From: JAKFWF01 sp031367505
GTDB lineage: Bacteria; Pseudomonadota; Alphaproteobacteria; Rhizobiales; Hyphomicrobiaceae
NCBI GenBank assembly: GCA_031367505.1
Contig: JANLPY010000627.1
Location: 1-64,000, forward strand
Reading direction: 5' to 3'
Length of the DNA stretch: 64,000 nucleotides
The position numbers were made by a program, and so were the translations under genes. A model generated the notes under the pieces. It made no database searches and had not been told where the DNA came from. It saw nothing but the letters and a program-made list of their open reading frames with translations. Every line of letters begins with the position of its first letter. Position 1 is the first letter of the stretch. Of the stretch, positions 8,520 through 17,100 are shown piece after piece.

Positions 8520-9958
8520 TCTCTCGCTTCCTCATCGCCATCGGTCTTTGCTTCGGGCTGGCTAGCGCCGCCCCGGCTTTCGCGCAGGACACTCCCGCAG
8601 GCGCTAGCTACATCACACCTTTCCCGGAAGGTGATATCTACAAGCTGCAAGTCATCGGCGACGGCTTGGCCGAAGGTTTGTTATCTGGCGTCGTCGAGGC
8701 CTTCGGCTCGGATAGCCGCCTGTCGATCAATCGTAAACATCGCGTGTTTGCCGGGCTGGCCCGCTTCGAAGCCGACGACGACATGAAGGCGCTCGACGAC
8801 GCGATGGCGCGCGAGACCAATCACGTAACGCTCGTCATGGTGGGTCTCAATGACCGCATTCCGATCAGGTTGGCGGGCGCTGCCAAACGGCTGTTTGTCG
8901 GCAAGGACGACTGGCGCGAAGAATACGGCCGGCGCGCCGACCGGCTCATCAAATTGCTGAAGAAGCGGGGCAGCGCTGTTTACTGGGTCGGGTTGCCGGT
9001 CATGCGCAAGGCCGACTGGAACGAAGACATCCAGGTTATGAACGACATCGTCCGCGAGCGCGCCTACCTAAATGGCATTCGCTATATCGATGCCTTCGCG
9101 GGACTGGCCGACGAAGGCGGTAATTTCGTTGCCATGGGTCCTGACATGGCCGGGCTGGTCCGCCGGTTACGCGAGTCGGATGGCGTGTCGTTTACCACCG
9201 CCGGCAATCGAAAACTCGCCCATTTCGTGGAGCGCGATTTGCGCCGTGATTTGACCCAAGCCAAGGCCGAGCGCGCGATACCGTTGGCCGGCGCCGAGCC
9301 CGAACAGCGTAAGATCAACCCGGCAAAGACTGCGCCGGAAGCGCCGGCAACCGGCAACATGGCGAAGCCCGGGGAAACGAAATCGGCGTGGGCTGCGACC
9401 ACTAATTCGGCACCACAACCGACACCGTTCGCCGCCAGCACGGCGCTTGAGCAAAAAGCCGATAACAGCCGAATTTCGGTTCGAACTGTAACGCCGGGTG
9501 GTCGCGAGGAGACGGTGACGCTCGACATTCTTCGTCCAGCGATTCCGGCCTCGGTTATTCAGTTGATGGCGCGCAATGCTTCACCGGATAAGGCAACGCA
9601 GGTCGGCGATACGCTGCAAGATCAATTGCCAGGCGGCTTGTTGCTGTTGAGTTCGGTGACGCCCGCTTCAGAAGGGTTCGGACCGAACCGGCGGGTTCGC
9701 TTGGCGCCGACCCAAACGCCTTATTTTAAGGTGATGGTCAAAGGCGAACGGCTGCCCTCGAAACCGGGCCGCGCCGATGATTTTCGCTGGCCCCGACCCG
9801 ATCAAATGGTCGAGGTGACGCCACCAATCGCTGCGCCACCTGCCACTGTACCGGCGACCGTGTCGCCGCCCGCCACGCTCCCGCCGCGTCCTGGAACGCG
9901 CCGGGCCGTTGGGCCGACCGGCTCAATCGAGCCCAAGGCCGCAGCACCGCGTCCTTAA
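8516..9958 (+). CDS. DUF459 / SGNH-fold periplasmic protein with substituted catalytic positions
   Basis: A 480-residue exported protein (signal peptide residues 1-24, ending PAFAQ) with an SGNH-hydrolase-like domain over residues about 44-240, as in the DUF459 family. The GDS block reads GDG (residues 48-50) and the DxxH block reads DGVS (222-225), so the usual Ser nucleophile and His base are both absent, while GLND (110-113) is kept. A long linker and a Pro-rich C-terminus (PPATVPATVSPPATLPP) follow. Translation is coupled by ATGA overlap to the upstream transglycosylase. It probably works in the same cell-wall process, but hydrolase activity should not be assumed. Confidence 0.8.
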   Translation: MISRFLIAIGLCFGLASAAPAFAQDTPAGASYITPFPEGDIYKLQVIGDGLAEGLLSGVVEAFGSDSRLSINRKHRVFAGLARFEADDDMKALDDAMARETNHVTLVMVGLNDRIPIRLAGAAKRLFVGKDDWREEYGRRADRLIKLLKKRGSAVYWVGLPVMRKADWNEDIQVMNDIVRERAYLNGIRYIDAFAGLADEGGNFVAMGPDMAGLVRRLRESDGVSFTTAGNRKLAHFVERDLRRDLTQAKAERAIPLAGAEPEQRKINPAKTAPEAPATGNMAKPGETKSAWAATTNSAPQPTPFAASTALEQKADNSRISVRTVTPGGREETVTLDILRPAIPASVIQLMARNASPDKATQVGDTLQDQLPGGLLLLSSVTPASEGFGPNRRVRLAPTQTPYFKVMVKGERLPSKPGRADDFRWPRPDQMVEVTPPIAAPPATVPATVSPPATLPPRPGTRRAVGPTGSIEPKAAAPRP

Positions 9959-9962
9959 GCTG

Positions 9963-10334
9963 CTATGTCGTGCCGAACCCTGATCCGGCCTTCTTATATT
10001 CGGGACGTGGCGGGCTGAATACGTCGAGCACGCGGGCGCCATCGGGGCCGGCCTTCATGGTGTGTGGAACATTACCGGGTGTACGCCAGAAATCGCCCTT
10101 CTTGACGGCGATCTCCTCGCCGCCCTGATAGCGGATCGCCGAACCGTCGAGCAGCACCCCCCATTGTTCCTCGGGATGATGATGCATTGTGCCCATCGCA
10201 TTCGGCGCAATGGATACGACGGACAACATGGCTTGCTCGCCAGCAAAGATGCGGGTGGTGACGCCGGGTGCCAGTTCGCGGAACAAACCGCCCTCAGCAT
10301 TGTCGAGGTTGTGGAATTCTTGTTTCTGGCTCAT
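9963..10334 (-). CDS. small cupin-domain protein
   Basis: A 123-residue single-domain cupin. The metal-site pattern is visible: GTMHHHPEEQWGVLLDG in the first cupin motif and GDFWRTPGNVPHTMKAG in the second. Metal-dependent dioxygenases, isomerases and sugar- or effector-binding cupins share this fold, so the substrate cannot be named. The ATG at 10334 starts a normal-length cupin; an in-frame extension to 10550 would run through a palindromic repeat and is rejected. The gene is convergent with the DUF459 gene, 4 bases apart. Confidence 0.8.
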   Translation of the reverse strand: MSQKQEFHNLDNAEGGLFRELAPGVTTRIFAGEQAMLSVVSIAPNAMGTMHHHPEEQWGVLLDGSAIRYQGGEEIAVKKGDFWRTPGNVPHTMKAGPDGARVLDVFSPPRPEYKKAGSGFGTT

Positions 10335-10706
10335 GCGGACGGTGCCTTCTTTGTTGGTTGATGGAATGCAAACTAGTTGCTCGTTCGCGGAGCTGCAATC
10401 GCTCTCGCTGCGGTCCGTTGATCTTCCCCTCTCCCCCGCCGCTTCGGGGGAGAGGGCAGAGGCCGTCGTCTTTGCGACGGCCGAGGGTGAGGGGCAGCCG
10501 CTTGTTCGATCATCGCTGCGCGGTTGCGGATAGAACTTAGTGCTGTTCAAGCTGTGGATAGTTTTGCGCCGCCACCAATCCGCCCCAAGCCAAACCCAAC
10601 TCCGACAGAATGGCTCACTAGATCAGCTATCGTGGGGTCGTCCGTGTGCTGCGTCGTGCTCCGCCAGTCATTACGTTGCTCAACAGTTGCGGACCTTGAA
10701 GTCACC
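10335..10706. other. intergenic region holding a palindromic repeat
   Basis: This 372-base gap separates the cupin (leftward) and the large membrane protein gene (rightward) and must contain both promoters. Its only clear structure is the inverted-repeat element at 10426-10498. I see no RNA gene or strong operator in the remainder. Confidence 0.4.
10426..10498. repeat. double-hairpin intergenic palindromic element
   Basis: Two adjacent inverted repeats are present. CCCTCTCCCCC (10427-10437) pairs with GGGGGAGAGGG (10446-10456). GGCCGTCG (10461-10468) pairs with CGACGGCC (10475-10482). A GAGGGTGAGGGG tail follows. This 'CCCCTCTCCCCC...GGGGGAGAGGG' layout is typical of dispersed intergenic repeats in Hyphomicrobiales. 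Only one copy lies in this window. Confidence 0.7.
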
Positions 10707-13124
10707 ATGCCGGTCATCCTCGACGCGTTCTCCAACGGCGGTCGGCTTAGCGCCCCCCGCAACGCCGGTCATTCGAACGACAACGGCGACTGGCATCAGC
10801 CTGACCAACCCAAGCGCGATCTAAAGAAGTTCTTCCTAGTGCTTGGCCTCGGCCTGTTGTCGTGGGTTGCGACCTACGTTGGCATGCTCGAATTGATCGA
10901 AGCCAACATGGGCGATCTGCCGCTGGTTCATAAGATGATCATCGGCTTCTCAGTCGCGATGCTGATGACGATGATCGTCTGGCTACTCGATCAGATATTC
11001 GCGCCGATCGGGTTCTTTACGCGAACGATCTATGCGGCGGGGTATGTGTTCCTCTCGGTAATTTCGATCGGCTTCGGGTTCGGATTCTATTGGAAAGTTT
11101 TGGAGAGCCGGTCGGAAGCCTCGCGCTCCGCTGAAAGTGCGGTCACGCAAGTGCAAGGTGCGCTCAATTCCGCCGCCACGCGGCTTGAACAGTTGAATGG
11201 CACGCTGGTCAGTCTCACCGCGATCTCGACACAGAAGGCGGAACAAGAGCGGGCCAATGGCACGTCGTGCCCGAACTCGAAACCAGGCGAGGGCCCACGC
11301 CGCAAAATGCGCGAAGACGATGCCGCGCGCTTCTCGTTCGCCTCGGATTTCGTGAAGGGTCGCGTCACGGGCGTAAAGAGTGAGATGTCGGCGCTCGACA
11401 TCGATCTCGCCAAAATCGTCAAGGACGATAAATCGACGATCGATGCCAAGAGCGGCAACCGCAACGATTTCATGCGCTCGTTGGGCCGCAAGCTCGATAT
11501 GACGGTGACCGGTTTCAACGCGTTCCGCACCGATCCGCAATTAAAACAGATCCGCTCCGACCTCGCCGAGCGCTCAGATAAAACGACAATCGCCGACGGC
11601 AAGGGTGGCAGCATCTCGTGCCCGGATCCGCAATTACAGGGCGCGCTGAAGGGCGTCGTTCGCGCCATCGATCAACTTCCCGAGCTGCAGAAGCCGACGA
11701 TTGCCGCAGTCGAAGGATCGGAGGCAACGATCGAAGCATTCCGGCGGCTGACGACGAGTTTCTTCGGCTTGCTCACGTTCAAGATGCCACCGTCCGCCGA
11801 TGAGTTGCGAAGCTTGCAGCAAAAGGCGGTGCAGTCGGTCGAAGCGCCGTCTGCGGCGGTGATGAAATCGTACAACGGCGAGCAGGCGGGTTTGTCGAAG
11901 CGCGACTACGTGCCTCTCGCGATCGCGATCTTCGTCGATATCTGCTTGCTGCTGGTGTCGATGGGCCGTCCGATCAACCGGCTGCAGGGGTTGGTGCCGA
12001 AAATGCATGCAGCCGAGCAAGGCCCGGTCTATCAAATCCTTTCGCGCTTCACCGATATCCACGCCGATGCCGACATGCGTCAGAAGTTCGAGATTTTCCG
12101 GCATGTCGTGTTCGACTACGGCGGCGACTATTACGTGGCCGTTCCGCTTGACGCGCCGAGAAATCGTAACCCGCGCGAACAGCAGGAATTGCTGTCGGAA
12201 GCGCATCTGCTTTCCAATCTGTTCTCCAGTTTCGAGAAGGAGAAGATCTTCAAGCGCATTTACTCCCCGCTGCTGAAGACGACGCGCATCCAAAAGAAAC
12301 TCGCGCGTCAGGGTTCGAAATTCGCCGATTGCAAAGCGTTCCGCATTTACCGGTTTGCCAACGGCGCGTGGTCCGAGATCATACTCGGGGCGGTGATGGG
12401 GGCAGCGAAACGCGTCGAGGCCGAGAAGAAGCGTCGCAATATGGCAGAGACTGCAGATCGCCGCGAACCACAACTTGCCCCGGCGGGTTCGGTCGCTGGT
12501 GCATTCCAAGAGCTGGGTCGCGAAATGGGCGTGGCTCCACGCATGACGGCGCAACAGGCTCAACCGCCAGCAATGCCGCCATCGGCATTCCGCTCGCCGG
12601 GTCAGCGCGCGTCGACCGCGCCCTTTGCTGCGCCCCACCCTTCCGGAGCACGGCCGATGCAGCGCGAGATCATGCCATCGCCGGTTCCGGCAAATGATAC
12701 GATTGCCGCATTTGGTCCCTACGCGCAATTCCAGCCGGCCCAATCTGAAGTCGAGCCGCATCGTGAAACTGAAGTCGCCTATTGGCCGTCGGAAGTTGCC
12801 CGCCGCGAAGCCGATGTGCACGTGATTGCGCCGGATCAGCATCACTCGCGTCACGCCGAGAATGTCGTGGCCATGCCCACAAGCCGCGCACAACCACCAG
12901 CGCAGCCCGGCGTCGACGTGGAGCTCACTCGCGAAACAATGTGCTATACGATGCCGGTCAGCGAAGCGGTACTACCCGCCGGCTTGGCTCGGCTCGCGAC
13001 AATCCAAGATACGGCGCCAATCGCGCTGACTGGCACGCCGCGTCGACTGGATTTCAACGCCGAAGAGCGTCACGACACGGCAGTGATGGCGAGCCAATTC
13101 GCCCACCTCGAGCCGGCCGAGTAA
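10707..13124 (+). CDS. unrecognised large membrane protein with four helices and a Pro-rich tail
   Basis: An 805-residue protein I do not recognise. Three membrane segments lie near the N-terminus (about residues 42-64, 77-99 and 106-128). A region of about 270 residues with helical, coiled-coil-like character follows (ESRSEASRSAESAVTQVQGALNSAATRLEQ), containing two Cys about 100 residues apart (TSCPNS and ISCPDP). A fourth helix lies at about 401-419 (YVPLAIAIFVDICLLLVSM). The C-terminal half has a compact part (QILSRFTDIHADADMRQKFEIFRHVVFDYGGDYYVAVPLD) and then a long Pro/Ala/Gln-rich tail. The layout suggests a sensor or envelope scaffold, but no known domain supports that. The ATG at 10707 is chosen over an upstream in-frame start because the upstream part looks non-coding. 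Confidence 0.75.
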   Translation: MPVILDAFSNGGRLSAPRNAGHSNDNGDWHQPDQPKRDLKKFFLVLGLGLLSWVATYVGMLELIEANMGDLPLVHKMIIGFSVAMLMTMIVWLLDQIFAPIGFFTRTIYAAGYVFLSVISIGFGFGFYWKVLESRSEASRSAESAVTQVQGALNSAATRLEQLNGTLVSLTAISTQKAEQERANGTSCPNSKPGEGPRRKMREDDAARFSFASDFVKGRVTGVKSEMSALDIDLAKIVKDDKSTIDAKSGNRNDFMRSLGRKLDMTVTGFNAFRTDPQLKQIRSDLAERSDKTTIADGKGGSISCPDPQLQGALKGVVRAIDQLPELQKPTIAAVEGSEATIEAFRRLTTSFFGLLTFKMPPSADELRSLQQKAVQSVEAPSAAVMKSYNGEQAGLSKRDYVPLAIAIFVDICLLLVSMGRPINRLQGLVPKMHAAEQGPVYQILSRFTDIHADADMRQKFEIFRHVVFDYGGDYYVAVPLDAPRNRNPREQQELLSEAHLLSNLFSSFEKEKIFKRIYSPLLKTTRIQKKLARQGSKFADCKAFRIYRFANGAWSEIILGAVMGAAKRVEAEKKRRNMAETADRREPQLAPAGSVAGAFQELGREMGVAPRMTAQQAQPPAMPPSAFRSPGQRASTAPFAAPHPSGARPMQREIMPSPVPANDTIAAFGPYAQFQPAQSEVEPHRETEVAYWPSEVARREADVHVIAPDQHHSRHAENVVAMPTSRAQPPAQPGVDVELTRETMCYTMPVSEAVLPAGLARLATIQDTAPIALTGTPRRLDFNAEERHDTAVMASQFAHLEPAE

Positions 13125-13323
13125 ATTAAATGTAGGATGAGGCATGCAATGAGCAGAAATCGAACGCCGCTCAATCCAAAATTAACTGGAAGGCTTCAAT
13201 GTCGGTCTTGCGCACTACCGACCAGTTCGCAAGCCCTGCCTGTAAGCGTCCCGTACTGAAGTCCAAGCACTGGTCCCGGCAACACTGTTGCCAACCGGTC
13301 CCTTCCCCTTCGAGGACCAACAT

Positions 13324-13923
13324 ATGACGTTGAATGCAAAGCCCAGAATGGATGTTGTAAAACGTGAAGACAAGGAAACCAAACTCAAGTCTTTCATTCT
13401 GAATTCGCTCGGTGCCAGAAATGCGCAGGCTCCTGCTGCAACCTGGTGTGTGATGGCTCGTTCGATGGAGAGCCCAGTCATTCTGGCGTTGTCGGCACTC
13501 ACTCCCCAGATCCGCGCGGCCGGGATTACCATCAAGCTTCTCTTTACCCAGGCGGCCCCAAGTATTGCCGATGGCGCTGCTGAGCCGGTGATCGGCCTAG
13601 CCCGTGAAGTCAGATACACGCGCGATATCAGATTGCTCGACGCGCATGAGCAACTCAGCATCGACGGCACGACGAGTTGGATTGGTGATTGCATGCGCCG
13701 CGAGCCAGCCAAGCGCGATGCCTACGAATGCTACGCCACCGGATGCGCAGATACCGCCAATTGGAGCGTCAAGGCGTTCGAACGCATGTGGGCGTTTGGC
13801 GAGCCGCTGTTGATTGCCAAAAAAGTTCCAGCACTCGTAGAACGCGCAACGCCCGCGACCGATGAATTTCCGCTGCCTGTCGCCGAGATTCCAGCGACCG
13901 TTGTTGCATCGACCCGGCATTAA
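13324..13923 (+). CDS. conserved hypothetical protein of Hyphomicrobiales type
   Basis: A 199-residue soluble protein without signal peptide. The ATG at 13324 follows GAGGA at a good distance. The best-conserved stretch is RLLDAHEQLSIDGTTSWIGDCMRREPAKRDAYE (about residues 98-130). It resembles the 'DAHEQL...SW.GD.MRRDP.KRD' block of uncharacterised rhizobial proteins, in which short-range redox or phospholipase-like roles have only been guessed. I assign no function. It follows the large membrane protein after a 199-base gap with no clear terminator, and ends before a strong terminator at 13993. Confidence 0.7.
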   Translation: MTLNAKPRMDVVKREDKETKLKSFILNSLGARNAQAPAATWCVMARSMESPVILALSALTPQIRAAGITIKLLFTQAAPSIADGAAEPVIGLAREVRYTRDIRLLDAHEQLSIDGTTSWIGDCMRREPAKRDAYECYATGCADTANWSVKAFERMWAFGEPLLIAKKVPALVERATPATDEFPLPVAEIPATVVASTRH

Positions 13924-13992
13924 CCGCCCCGCCTGTCTTCGGGGCACCGCCGATATACCTTTAGCCTGCCTTCATCTCACGATTGACTTGAC

Positions 13993-14021
13993 CCGGTGCG
14001 CCCAACGCACCGGTTTTTTTT
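13993..14021 (+). terminator. rho-independent terminator after the conserved hypothetical gene
   Basis: CCGGTGCG (13993-14000) pairs perfectly with CGCACCGG (14006-14013) around the loop CCCAA and is followed by eight T residues. It is correctly placed, 70 bases after the stop at 13923, and isolates this unit from the alpha-2-macroglobulin gene. Confidence 0.9.
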
Positions 14022-14198
14022 GTCGTCCCGGCTGAACCGGAAAATACCGGAAAATGGCTGCAATTCACCCGATTGCCCCGGAAGCGGGGACAAGACTTAT
14101 CCACGCGCCCCTATTCAGACGTATCATCCTGGATGATGGTGAGATGCCGGTTCAGCGCGTTGTTGAACCCGGTTAGCTCATGTTTCAGGGGTATTTCC

Positions 14199-17100
14199 AT
14201 GCTCGTCATGCCGCGCCTTGCCTTGCTTTCGGCTCTGCTGGCCCTGCCAACAGCCGCTAACGCTCAGTCAGTCTCGTCACCCGTTGTGGTCCAACCCGCA
14301 GGTTTTTCGCATGCGGGCGTGGCGCGTGATGCGGTGCGATATGAAGGTTGGCTCAAGGCCAACGTCAAAACGACGGCCAAAAAGGGCCGCGAAACGCGGA
14401 TTGCCGCCGAGAAGGTGCTGGCAACTGGCACCGACCCGCGGGCGGCTTCACGCAGTTTCTCCGAGGCGGTGGCAACCGATCCAACCGATGCCGAAGCCTG
14501 GCTCGGCCTCGCCCGATCGCTGCTGGCAATACAACCTGACCCAAATACCGGTTCGGAGCGCTACGAGCTTCCAGTCAACGGCTCGGCGGCCGCCTACATT
14601 GCGTATGAGCGCGCCAAGGTGCCGGCACTCAAAGCACAAGCACTCGTCGTCCTGGCCGATGGCATGAAACGGCGCTCCTACTGGCGACCGGCGATCGATG
14701 CGCTGAAAGCATCTCTCGTATTGGTGAATTCACCCGAGGTCGTCGAGCAGATCGCCAAGCTGCAAGCCGAGCACGGATTCCGGCTCGTCGACTACAAGGT
14801 TGAGAACGATGCAGCGCAACCGCGACTTTGCATCCAGTTTTCGGAGAGCCTGGCGCGCAGCCAATCCGATTTTTCGAAGTTCGTGACGGTCGATGGCCGC
14901 GATCCGACCGGCGTCACCGCTGAGGCCAAACAGCTTTGCATCGATGGTCTGAGCCACGGCCGGCGCTATGAAATTCAAGTGCGCGGCGGCTTGCCCTCTG
15001 ACACCGCAGAGACGCTCGGTAAGACCGCGGAACTCGGCGTCTACGTGAAGGACCGGGGTCCGAGCGTGCGCTTCTCGGGCAAGAGCTACGTTTTGCCGTC
15101 AAAAGGCCAACAGGGAATTCCCGTTGTGACGGTCAACACGTCCAAGGTGAAGGTCGAGATCTATCGCGTCGGCGATCGAAGCTTGGCGGCCACGTTGATC
15201 GGTGGCGAATTTCAAAAGCAGATGTCGGGCTATGATCTGGAGAGCTTGAAGGACAAGGTTGGCGCTCAAGTCTACACGGGTACGCTCGAAGTCGCGACCA
15301 AGCTCAATGAGGAAGTAACGACGGCTGTGCCGGTCGGCGATGCGATTCCGGAAATGAAGCCGGGCGTCTACGCGATGATCGCCGCGCACGACGAAGCCAA
15401 GTCGAAGGATAGCGAAAGCAATCGCGCAACGCAGTGGTTCATCGTTTCGGATCTCGGTTTAACCGCTCTTTCAGGCGCCGATGGCATCCACGCCTTCGTG
15501 CGCAGCTTGGCGTCGGCCGAACAGGTTGGCGGTGCGAACGTGCGTCTCGTTGCTCGCAACAACGAAATTCTGGGAACCGCGAAAACCGACGCCAACGGCT
15601 ATGTCCGCTTCGATGCCGGCTTGAAAAAGGGGGAAGGTGGCATGGCACCGGCGATCCTGGTCGCCGAAGGGCCGACCGGCGATTACGCCTTTCTCGATCT
15701 TGGCACTGCGGCATTCGATCTGTCCGATCGTGGCGTCAAGGGGCGCGATACCTCGGGGCCGCTCGATGCTTATCTCTATGCCGAGCGTGGGGTCTATCGG
15801 CCAGGTGAGACGGTTCATCTGACAACACTGATCCGCGATCGCACGGGTCGGGCGTCCACCGTGCCGATGACGCTGATCGTGTCGCGCCCCGATGGCGTCG
15901 AGCATCGTCGCGTCGCCCTGACTGATGACGCCTTGGGTGGCCGTGAAAGCCGGCTCGTGCTGGCTGGCAGCGCGATGACCGGTACGTGGCGCGCCAAGGT
16001 TCACGCTGATCCGAAAGCTGATCCGCTGGCGCAGGTCTCGTTCCTCGTCGAGGATTTCGTGCCAGAGCGTTTGGAGTTGAAACTCGACGCTGCCGCTAAG
16101 TCGATCGCGCCTGAAGAACCGGCGATCGTAAAATTGGCCGGACGTTATCTTTATGGTCCGCCCGCCGCCAACCTCGCAATCGAAGGTGATGTTGTGGTCA
16201 AGCCATCGACCAAGGATGTCGAGGGTTACGCCGGCTACCGCTTTGGCCGCGCCGAGGAGAAACTGACGATCGTTCGCAAGTCGCTCGAAGGGGTGCCGAA
16301 CACCACCGCCGAGGGCAAGGCCGATGTTGCGATCATGCTGCCAGCGATCGCCCGCACGACGCGACCGCTCGAAGCTGAAGTGATGCTGCGCCTGCGCGAA
16401 CCGGGCGGCCGCACCATCGAGCGCACGGTGACGTTGCCGGTCGATCCGAAAGCCGAGCGCATTGGCATCAAGCCGCTATTTAAGGGCGACGAAGTTCCCG
16501 AGGGCGAAGTTGCCCGCTTCGAAGTCATCAAGGTTGGTGTCGATGGCAAGCGGGCCAGCGAAACGGCTCTAGTCTGGACACTGCTGCGGCTTGAACAAAA
16601 CTGGCAGTGGTATAGCCGCGATGGCCAATGGAACTACGAAGCCGTGACCTTCACGCGCAGGGTCGCAAGCGGCACTGCGGCAACGACCGCCGACCTCGCC
16701 GCGGCGATCGAGACCAAAGCTGACTGGGGCCGCTATCGCCTCGAAGTGTCGTCGGCTGATGGCACGTCATCATCAAGCATCGGCTTCAAGGCCGGATGGT
16801 ACGGCGAAGAGGGCACCGACAGTCCCGAGATGCTCGAAGTCGGTCTCGACAAGCCATCGTACAAGGCCGGCGAAATCGCGAAGTTGAAGATCGTCTCGAA
16901 GACCGGCGGCCGCGCGCTCGTCACCGTGTTATCGTCGGGTCTGATGTCACACAAGCAGATCGATGTGCCGAAGGGCGGGTCCGAGATCCCGATTGAAGTG
17001 GGCGAGGGTTGGGGTGCCGGCGCCTACGTCGCAACGATGCTCTATCGGCCGATGGACATCGCGGCCAAGCGCATGCCGGGTCGCGCGCTCGGCGTGAAGT

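Noticed and set aside
11634..12893. 419-codon open frame on the minus strand within the large membrane protein gene
   Set aside because: Antisense shadow: Arg/His-rich composition, no helices or motifs, while the plus-strand frame has clear membrane segments.
14090..14100. DnaA box-like sequence (TTATCCACG), possible replication origin
   Set aside because: A single copy with one mismatch, no clustered boxes, AT-rich unwinding region or origin-linked genes.
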